Below, one piece after another: positions 54,084-64,000 of a DNA stretch of 64,000 nt (its first letter is position 1; each line of letters opens with the position of its first letter). The notes under the pieces were generated by a model. It was given only the letters and a program-made list of their open reading frames with translations, searched no databases and was not told the DNA's origin. Origin of the DNA: Thelephora terrestris (lineage: Eukaryota > Basidiomycota > Agaricomycetes > Thelephorales > Thelephoraceae); assembly GCA_015956445.1 (NCBI GenBank), contig WIUZ02000004.1, forward strand, positions 1,426,001 through 1,490,000. Direction: 5' to 3'. A program made the position numbers and the translations under genes.

Positions 54084-57000
54084 ATGGTGGCTCAGACCCG
54101 CGCCGGGAATAAACCACCCTCGCCTCAAAAGCTCAAGCTTAAATTTCACGAGAAACTCCTTGGGCGAACGACGACCTCGACAGATGTTCTCCTCAAGAAA
54201 CTCAAAGCACTCCACACTGAACTCGTCGAACTGGAACAGGATCGTCTTGCAAAGGATGCACTGCGTAGTGTGAGCCACGAGCTCATCCACCAGAGTATTC
54301 TCTTGCACAAAGACAAAGGCGTAAAAGCTTATGCGGCTTGTTGCATTGCGGACGTCTTACGCCTCTCTGCTCCCGACGCACCGTATTCACCGAACGAGCT
54401 GACCGACATATTCCATTTCTTCCTCCGGCAACTAGTGCAGAACCTAAAAACCTCCGATACTCCTTACTACAATCAATACTTTCTCCTACTCGAATGCTTG
54501 TCCGCCGTGAAGTCCCCCGCGCTCATCTGCGATGTTCCTAAAGCCGACGAGCTGGTTGAACAATTCTTCAAGGATTGTTTCAAGATAATACGCTACGACT
54601 TGTCAAAGAAGATTGAGTTGTTCCTGGTCGATATCCTCAATGCCATCATCGATGAGTCCCACACCATCCCCTCCGTTGTCGTCACAACGCTCTTGGCCCA
54701 TTTCATGGACAAGAACCTTGTCAGTTCTCCCTCTCATACGCACACGATTTGTACTTAACGCTGGCGTGAATAAGGGAATGGATCAACCTGCGTTTCGGCT
54801 CGCCACTCAAGTGTGTAACGGTTCATCCACCAAGCTTCAACGCTACGTTTGCCAATATTTTGCGGACATCATCCTCCAACACTCGGACGAGGAGGAGTTT
54901 GAAGAGATTAAAAAAGCACACGATCTGATACAACGTCTCAACCGCTTTTGTCCCTCACTACTCCACAACGTTGTCCCACAACTAGAGGAGGAGCTCCGCG
55001 TGAACGAAGTTCCCATACGAATCATGGCGACCCAGGCCCTCGGAGAGATGTTCGCCGACTCTGGAGGTACTGACTTCATGAGAAAGTACCCTTCGACTTG
55101 GAATCTTTGGCTCACTCGACGGAACGACAAATCCGCCGCAGTGCGTCTGGCATTCGTAGAGGCTTGTAAAGGGCTTGTACTGGCTCCCGGGGAAACGCGC
55201 GAGGCAATAGAAGGTGAATGGATTAAGTTCAGTCTCAACTAGCCACAGCCATTGATACCAGACGCCAGACGCTCTTTCAGCCAAGCTCTTGGACCCTGAT
55301 GAAAAAGTGAGGGCAGCGGTCTGTCGTCTGTATTCACAATTGGAATACGAGGTGGCTCTCCATCACGTGTCGGAGTCCCAGTGGCGGGCAATTGCTGAGC
55401 GTGGCCTGGACAAGAAGGTACTTGTTCCTAATACTTTTCCAGAAGTGCCGCCGCTTATTTGCGCAGGTCACGGTTCGCACGGAGGCTTTGAATTGTATTG
55501 GCAGGGCGTACAGCTTAGCATACCCAGAATTGTACGAGATTCCATCCGTAGCCTCTCCATCTTTCTAATGGATCTTTCTCAAAGGGAAGTCAGCGATCCC
55601 GCAGCTGTGCAACATTTTTCATGGATTCCTGGGATCATTCTCTCGAAGACCCCACCAGAAGTCAGGTATGACCAAATTGTGTACTCCCTCCCGTGTCTGA
55701 TTGGCATCGTCAGGTCGATTGCGGAACAAGTCCTCGCCGATTATGTATTCCCCTTCCAACTATCAGGGTCCAAGGCAACCGACATAAATGAGGTCGCGTG
55801 GACAGAACGACTGCTCCACACCATGAAGTTTTTGGATGAGAAATCCACACAACACCTGATCAACCTTTCAGGTCTAAAGACCGCGTAAGCATTGATTCGG
55901 GGCTGTTGGGTACTTCCCCTCAGCTGCGCTATATTTTCAGGCGTCCCGGACCATACGAAACCTTCCTCGATGCGTGTAAAGCAAATAACGTATGCTCAAC
56001 GATTCTTGTTTGCATCCTATGCTAATTTCTGACATAGGGTGGTGTGATCGACTCCAACGAGGAGGAGGTTGTGAAGAAGCTTGATCTCACCATCAAGATG
56101 CTCGCAGGCAGGTAGTTGCCGTCGCATAAAAGTTTCTGAATGAAACCTTCTCCCTTGCAGCGCAACTACCCGACCCACAAAAGGCGGCAGAAGACTTGGC
56201 CGCGTTCGCAAAGCTCAACGAAGGCAGGCTATATAGCCTATTCAAGGCCTGCATCGACGTTCAGACTGACCTCAAAACGTTAATAAAATCAACGGTACGC
56301 GACGACGAGTATGTCCCGCTTGTCTACTTATCGTTTTGCAGGCAGAGTTTACGCGTCGAGTCGAGCAAGCTTCGGCAACTATATCGTCCACGATGACGAC
56401 ACTCCTGCGTCGGGCTTCGTTGAGATTTATCAATCAGTCTTCAATCCCCACGCTGATTAAGCATGTGCGGAACGGCGATTTCAATGAACAATCACAGAGC
56501 CAAAGCTCCGCGGATATGTCCGCCAAAAATGCATCGATCATTCTAACGTGCATCTCCAAGTATTGTCCAGCAATGTTCAGGTCCCACGTACCTGAATTGG
56601 TGAAATCCATAGCGGATGAGAAACACAATCAACTTGTGGAGGTGTCGCTTCACTCGTTATCGGCACTGCTGCAGTGGGACCCTTCCCTAACACCAACAGA
56701 CAGGTAAGTCGACTTGTTTCTCGTGCATGACCCAATCATTGCTCAGGGCTCCTAGGCGATTTGAGGAAAGGATGCAAAGATTTTGTGTGGGGTCAGACCG
56801 TAAACGGGCCAAATATAGTGCGCGTTTGCTATGTCACGTAAAGGACAAAGAAGAGCTTCGCGCAGAGGTAGTGGAAGTCAGTTCTCCTACTCACCGTGTT
56901 ACGGTCCTGCACTGACTGGTCGTTAGGCAATCAGTGATGACCTCCCGGGTGTAGACTCGCAAAAACTTCTGGCTCACGTTACTTCCCTTGTCGAGTTCTC

Positions 57001-58961
57001 TCGCCGATCACCAGACTCCTTCGAACAATATAGCGACACTGTGATCGCTTTCCTGGTCAAACATGTGCTCTTGGTCTCAACAGTCGAGGACGATGTGCGA
57101 TCAAATGGAAATCCGCTCTAATCACAAACACTGACCATTATCGGCTTTTAGGACGAAATGGACGTTGACGGGGATTGGAAAGAAGACAGTCGAATATCGG
57201 ACATTTTGCGCACTAAAATTCTCTCCTTGAAGTTGTGCCGTCATCGATGTATCGCCCAAGCAAAGTCCGACAATCCTATGGACATCGCTGGCCCCGTGCT
57301 CAAGATGCTAACCACCCTCCTACAACATGATGGGTTGCTGTCCGACAAGATCACCACGAGGTATTTCTGATTTCTTTCCGCTTCGACTCTCGGTGATGGC
57401 TCCTATGTCTAGTCCGAGCGAACGGTCGCGGCTGAGATTGCAGGCTGCAGTCTCAATGGCATATCTGTCAACGATTGACACCTATTCCCAAGCTACAACG
57501 CCCCACTTCGTCTTGCTGGCTCTGACGATACAGGTAGCTAAGCCCCGTGTTTAATTACTCTCCCCTCTAAAACACCCCACAGGATACTTGTTTTGATGTC
57601 CGTACTCGTTTCCTAACGAAGATTATTCACCTCCTGCATACACGAGTACTCCCCTCCCGGTTCAACGTGGTTCCTTTCTTGACAGTCTTCGATCCGGACG
57701 AGGAAATAAAGAATATCGTGAGGCATTGGTACATTGTTTCGGCGCTTGACTGACGTGGTTAGGCGAGTGCATATATCATGGGAACTCTTCAAAGGCTTGG
57801 ACCTCGTGAGTCGATATTCAAATCATATTCAACAGGCTAATCGCAGGTCGTGCGCTAGGGTTACGACTCCAACAATTCGAGATGACGTTCCCGCGACTTC
57901 TGCACTTGTTAGCCCATCACCCAGACTTTGAGATGACTCATGCAAGTGTAGTGGAGGTGTCGAGGTTGGCCGAGAATATTTTGAGCGTTTTCAGATTGAC
58001 AACATCCGATCCAACAGGTACATCAAGTTCTACTTACTCACTGTGACGACGGCGGACAACATATCTCTCATCTTCCATCTCGCGGAAAAGTTGAAGACAG
58101 TCCGAGACGCAGAGTCGGATCAATACAGCGAGGCATGTTTATTCTCACTCGAGACCGACTGCTTGATGAGCCAATACGCTGTCTCTAGCGCGTGTATGCC
58201 ATGAGTGATTTATCGCAGAGGATGATCCAGTCTTATGCGAGGTCGCGGTCTTGGACGCTGACGAACATTCCCGCGGGGAAGACCAAGCTTCCCTCCGATA
58301 TCTTCCATCCTCTGCCGAACGCTTCAACTGCGAATAAGGTGCGATGGATGATACAGCTTACGAATTTGTAACCGATTTGTCCGCAGATCCTTCGGACGAG
58401 GTACCTACCCGAGGAGACTTACCAATGGTTAGAAGGGCAAGGAAATATCGCGAAGCTCGAACCTAAGGTTTGAGTGTCCCATCCAGTGAATCAGAACCTC
58501 CGTTACTTACGATACTAAAGGAGAAGGCGGAAGGCACGAAACCGCAGAAACGAAAGGCTAAGGCGGACGCTAATGGAGCGATCAAGTGAGTAACCCGATT
58601 CACACTTCACCCACCAAATCTCATCATCATGAAGACGTCCCAAGAAGACTATCAGGCGACGGAAGACCGAACAGTCAGAGTCCGAAGAATCATCGTCTGA
58701 CTCGGAAGGCGAAGACGAGGGGGATGAGGGCGAGGATCAAGAGATGGTATCAGAGCCAGATCATGGCCATTCTGGACCCCCAAATACAGATACGGAAGAG
58801 GAGGCAGACCCAGAAGGGGAACCTCGAAGACGGAGCGCACGCACTGTTGCCAAGGTACGCATTCGATATCTCCCGGTGGCTCTCTGATACAATGTTTGCC
58901 TTGTGATGTTCAGGCACGGATAAAGCAACAAATACGCAAGTCGAAGCACACGAGAGGTTAA
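54084..58961 (+). CDS. PDS5: PDS5 cohesin-associated factor
   Basis: HEAT-repeat regulator that binds the cohesin subunit Scc1 and controls cohesion, Wapl-dependent release and Eco1 acetylation on chromatin. The start at 54084 gives MVAQTRAGNKPPSPQKLKLK. Family blocks follow: TSTDVLLKKLKALHTELVEL, KDKGVKAYAACCIADVLRLS, PYSPNELTDIFHFFLRQL, YYNQYFLLLECLSAVKSPAL, PAFRLATQVCNGSSTKLQRY, RYDQIVYSLPCLIGIVRSIA and later HEAT-like helices. The C-terminus has an acidic low-complexity tract (SEESSSDSEGEDEGDEGEDQ) and then basic RRRSARTVAKARIKQQIRKS, common for Pds5 tails. The coding region uses about 18 exons, several under 80 nt. Identification is firm; some small exon borders are approximate. Confidence 0.9.
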
Positions 58962-59230
58962 TGCGAGTGATTTACTATATTTAGAACGATCTGTCCTCTC
59001 ATATTCTTGCATCCACCTGAGTTACTCCCCGTACTACAGTTTGTCGTTTTGTTTTCAATGATCTCCAGAATAACGTAATGGAGCTGACATGGGACAATGG
59101 GTTCTTCCATCGGATTTATCCGTGAATATGTGGCTGAACTGTACACCATATCCTTAAACTTTCCCACGACCAATCATTCCGGTCGTCCTTGCTCCCTCCG
59201 GACAAATTCCCAAGTTCCAACGCCTTAAAG

Positions 59231-59879
<649 letters not shown>

Positions 59880-60227
59880 GCGTATCCGTCATCAGTCATG
59901 TTTTTCATTGTTTCTCTTGTGCAAACACCGTATGATATCAATGCAATGTTGCCTCATGTGCCACTCATCAATCCGGATATGCGATACTTAGTTCTGAGTG
60001 ACCAACATGGTGGACGGGAAACAAATCTGTTACGACATAAAAATCTTCTAAAGGACAGTCAAGTCAAGCTAAGTCAGCCCTGTAGGTGTACATTGTCCAA
60101 GCTCGAAAGTATGTATGTAAGGTATGTAGTTGTGCTGTAGATAGAGTAAGGGAATGGCCGAATATTTACAGGATAAGATGTAGGAAGCAAACGAAAGCAA
60201 GTTCGACAGAGGAAGCCAAGTTCACGA
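59880..60227. other. convergent 3' spacer
   Basis: This lies between the eL42 stop (+) and the HMG-CoA reductase stop (-). AT-rich, no gene or repeat noticed. Confidence 0.45.
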
Positions 60228-63200
60228 TCAATCCGAGGCCGAAACACTGGTGGTGGAATTGAGGGATACCCGTTCCACTCTACTCGGCGTGCCATTTCCC
60301 ACTAAATTCGTGGCTTGAGGCAACGACGGTTGAGGTCCACAGTGCTCGGGACCAGGGGTTACGGGGCGGGAGACATTTGGAGTGTTAACCTGCGACCTGT
60401 TATGAACCAAATGGGCGCGGACGAGATGTCCGGCGGCGAGAGCACTGATGAGTGACAACTCTCCAGCCATGACGGAAGCGGCGATGATTCTTGCGAGCTG
60501 TTGGGCGTTCTGTCCCGGAACGGTGGGATGAGCACCTTTGATCCCCAACATCTCAAGAACCGCCTGCTGAGGAGCAAGTACGGTACCACCACCCACAGTT
60601 CCGACTTCGACGCACGGCATTGTAACAGTCATATGGAGGTCTTCCCCGTGGTTCGTCCTGGAACGAGATGTCAGCAATGCAAGTCGGATGATTCGTAAAA
60701 ATGATGATAACTTACGGCTCCATTAAAGTTATGCAATTCGAGCTCTCCACATTTTGAGCAGGGTCCTGTCCGGTGGCGAGGAAGATGGCAGTGAGGATGT
60801 TTGCAGCATGAGCGTTGAATCCTCCAACGCTGCCAGCCATAGCGCTTCCAATGAGGTTCTTCTTGATGTTGAGGTTGCACAAGGCCTCGACGGTGGTCTT
60901 GAGAACGCTCTTGACGACCTTTCCGGGGATAACGGCCTCAGCAACAACACCTTTGCCACGACCTTCGATCCAGTTGACAGCAGCAGGCTTTTTGTCGGTG
61001 CAGTAATTTCCGGACAGAGCGAGGACAACCATATCTGGGAAGTACTTGGACATGACCTCGAGCGCCTTCTCGGTACCTTTGGAAATCATGTTCATTCCCA
61101 TGGCATCACCGGTGGTAGTGGCGAACCGAACGTAGAGCGTGCGGCCAGCTATGGCGACCTTGAGCGACTGAAGTTTGGCAAATCGTGAGGTAGACTCGAA
61201 GGCCTCTTTGAGCACATGGTAGCCTTCTTCGTGGTCGATCCACCGCTTTGCCTTGGCAGCTTCGACGATGGATGGGAAATCGATCGCCGGACCGCGGGTC
61301 ATTCCATCGTAAACAACGACTGTGGTAACACCTCCACCGGCGTTGAGTGCCTTGCAGCCTCGGGAAGTAGATGCGACCAATGTTCCTTCAGCAGTGGCCA
61401 TCGGAATCGGGAATAAGCTACCATCGATCTTCAGAGGCCCAGCGACGCCAAGTGGGATGGGAATATAGCCAATGACGTTTTCGCAGCAAGCACCAATGAC
61501 CCGAGAATAGTCGTAGTTGGCCATTGGGATCCCCGAGTGTTCGAGGGTCTTGGTCAAAGAGGCACGAGCTGATCGTTGGCTTAGTGAGAATTGAAGTGAG
61601 GAGATTGGAGGAGTCTAGACTCACAAATCAATGCACGACGAATCAAGACGGCCCGTTCGTTGTCAGCCAACATCTTTTCGAGGGCGTATGCAGCAATCTT
61701 CCCCTTCTGGGAGAGGAGGACGACCTCTTCATTATTGAGCATGGCCAAGGAGTTTGCGACTGGCCGAGGTCCATTCTCGAATACGTCCAGGATTTCCTCG
61801 AAGGTACGCACGCCTTCCGGAGAGGGTGTCGTCGAAAGAGTAGATAAGGGCAAAATCGATCTCTCGAGCTCCTGTGCCCGTCGTTCCTCGAGCTTTTGGT
61901 CAATTCGATCAAGGTTCAGGGGCAGGCTTCGTGCCGGTACAGGAATAGGGGCGACAGGAGCTGGTAAAGCCGTATTGAAATAAGTGGGACGTGGGGTGAC
62001 CTCCGGGGTTGACTCAACCTCAGGGAGAAGCGGACTTTCAAGTAGGGAGAGTTTGGGAAGAACGGGTGAAGGTTGGCGAGGGTCCTCCTTGGACTTCTCC
62101 TTGGTGTCATCTCCTCCAAAGCGAACGGCTTGAGCGCCCGCGGGGCGAAGACCACTGGTGCCCCCCTCAGCAATTCCTTTCAGAAGGTAACCGTTCAGGG
62201 CCACGCTGACGGCAAGAACAAGGACAATCCATTTGGAGAGAACTTCGTCTCCGACCAGCCTTGTCCAAGATTCCATGAAGTTATGGATGACGTGACCGGA
62301 CTTGACGGCGTCTTCACGAGAGACACGGACGTGGAGAGGAGGGGCCACGCGGACGAGAATCTCGTCATCCTTTATGGAGTCAACGTCTGGAGATTGAGAT
62401 TGCTGGTCTTGAGTAGCCAGGCTGAAGAGGACGTTGGAGATGACGGGGGACGTGATATCCACCTTCTTGGTCGGCCCCGGAACAGGCTCACTGAACATGT
62501 GCAGAGACTTTGAAGAAGGGTGATTGTGATAGCGTTGAAGAGCGGTAGCAGGCGTGAGGGTTGTGCAGAGGTTGAGCATGTGGAGCGTGAGGAAGGAAGC
62601 GATCTGGAATGCGGGTCACCAAAATACCGACAGTTATGTAACGAATATAACGCACCAGCAACAATCGTAAGCGGGCAACAGGGTTTTCGTTCTTGTTCTG
62701 AGCATTCTGATCCTGCCGTAAGAAAGAACCCTTGACCCCCAAGACAGCAGCCGAGACACGTTGGCGCAAACTCATATTGAGGTTCTGTTCGATGTCAGCT
62801 TGAATACGCGGGCGGACGAGATTGCTTGGTTTCGATTCGGAGATAGTCGAATTGCGGCGTGATTTGGTGGCGGCCCTGGCCAATTTGATTCTTCGGACCT
62901 GCGAAGATAAATAGTCGTAGCGGTCGTTAGTAGAGATGCGATGAGGCGGTGAAACTGGAAACAGCTCCGAAGTGGGAAAGGCCCGTGATCCAATCAACTC
63001 ACCTCGATCATTACAGCGAGGATCGCGGTGTAAAATGTACAGAGCATGAAACAATCCAGGGCCAAGGCAAGGACAGCAAGGGCGCAAAATTCACGGAGAC
63101 CTCCTACATGGCTGCTGGCCCCCACGAGGAGAACGGCGATCTCGAGGGCGTAATCCCTGAGGATTCCATTTCCCACTTGATCGACAGCCTCGAGTACGAC

Positions 63201-64000
63201 GTCACCAGCAAGCTTCATTTGGCCACGCCATCTACCTTCTTGGACTGCAGGACGGGTTACATGAGGATGAGTGAATACCGCGCGCGCCAAACGAAGCGGT
63301 TTATCGAAGCCAACGGTGCAAACCAAGAAGGGGAGGGCTTCAACGAGGCAAACGGGATCAAGGGGAATGTCCAAATACATGGCCAAGGGGAGAGCAAGGA
63401 GGAAGGCGGTGACGGACGATGAAAGAATCGCAGTCATGAGCCAGAAGTTGGAGCCGAGACTACGGGAAGCCAAGAACAGTCGTCCGAAGGTTACATGCAT
63501 CAGGATATACCCCAACAGGACAAGAAGAATGTCGAAAGAATCGGCTTTCTGGGAAGGGTTAGATGGTGTTTGGTTGGGGTTATCGGAAAATTCACCTTGG
63601 CCAAATCCCAGAAGCGCACGACAAGGGCCCTGATAGCGTAACCTATCCAACGGCCACTTTTCTTCATGGCATCTCCATCACGACCCTCGACATGATACCT
63701 GACATTAAACTGATCGTAGAAGGCGGGGGCCCTCCTGTGCAACGCCTTAATGAAATCCTCGCGGTTACCAGGAGTAAAGGACAGGGTCAAGACGTCTGAG
63801 GTGGGAAGGTTGGAGATGGTATGGGTGAAGCACTCGGTCGACTGGTTTACCGCGAAGCGGAAGCAGATCGAATTGTAAGCGTCCCCGGAGTGTAGGACGA
63901 GGCCCTTTGTCAGATAGTCCGTGAAGTTGGCGAGAGATGGTTGAAGAATAGAAGAGACCGATTCCGAAACGTCCTTTAGGTGCGGTTGAGCGATCGGTTT
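60228..64000 (-). CDS. HMG1: HMG-CoA reductase, 5' end outside window
   Basis: Rate-limiting ER enzyme of the mevalonate pathway, reducing HMG-CoA with NADPH. The N-terminus lies beyond 64000. Visible membrane part: [27 protein letters not shown]-type helices, [40 protein letters not shown] (the sterol-sensing domain, about 62994-63580) and [21 protein letters not shown] Pro-rich linker follows (about 61900-62200). The catalytic domain keeps all key residues: Glu in [11 protein letters not shown], Lys in [15 protein letters not shown], Asp in [13 protein letters not shown] and His in HLVHNRSQ. The Ser next to that His is the conserved AMPK-type phosphosite. After it comes a Pro/Ser-rich tail of about 50 residues ending SVSASD, longer than in yeast or human. 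SSD and Sre1 nearby suggest sterol feedback control. Confidence 0.96.

Overview
The window looks like nuclear DNA of a basidiomycete fungus, most likely an Agaricomycete. Genes are densely packed on both strands and broken by many 45-70 nt GT-AG introns (two GC-AG introns are supported), with exons down to 14-23 nt and one of 3 nt. The encoded families are typical of mushroom-forming fungi: a Dal5-type MFS permease, Zn2Cys6 factors, an SREBP with two membrane segments, a fungal sesquiterpene synthase and a decayed P450. I see no tRNA, rRNA, CRISPR array or intact transposon. Exon joins were worked out by hand from splice consensus, reading phase and family conservation.

Layout. 1-8 kb: a partial MFS permease (-) diverges from a HpcH/HpaI-type aldolase (+), followed by a Zn2Cys6 regulator (-). 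8-21 kb: a bHLH factor (-), a signal-anchored membrane protein (+), a Gin4/Hsl1-type kinase (+), the SIN3 corepressor (+) and a class II-like eIF4E (-). 21-25 kb: a full-length but disabled cytochrome P450 (+) and a low-complexity orphan (-). 25-36 kb: the Mak5/DDX24 helicase (+), a terpene synthase (-), a KEN-box protein (-), ALY/REF mRNA export factor (+), a mitochondrial ICT1-like release factor (+) and a RING-like protein (-). 36-47 kb: AIP1 (-), histidine methyltransferase HPM1 (+), the P-TEFb-type kinase BUR1 (-) and SREBP/Sre1 (+). 46.7-50.5 kb: three compact minus-strand genes, D-amino-acid oxidase, MTH1-type Nudix hydrolase and sphingolipid delta-4 desaturase. 50.6-64 kb: NatA subunit NAA15 (-), PDS5 (+) diverging from it across 107 bp, ribosomal protein eL42 (+) and HMG-CoA reductase (-), which runs off the right edge.

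Most genes are conserved housekeeping or regulatory loci. Three functional threads stand out. The permease, aldolase and Zn2Cys6 factor at the left end resemble a small catabolic locus. Sre1 and HMG-CoA reductase, a regulator and its classical target pathway gene, lie about 14 kb apart, and an isoprenoid-consuming terpene synthase is in the same window. SIN3, BUR1, ALY/REF, NAA15 and PDS5 form an unrelated set of chromatin and gene-expression genes. I found no clearly new multi-gene system. The strongest individual observations are the 3-nt exon, the stop codon separated by an intron in eL42, the altered cap- and eIF4G-site residues of the eIF4E, an AT-hook inside Sre1, and a dense cluster of ATTGT motifs upstream of MAK5.
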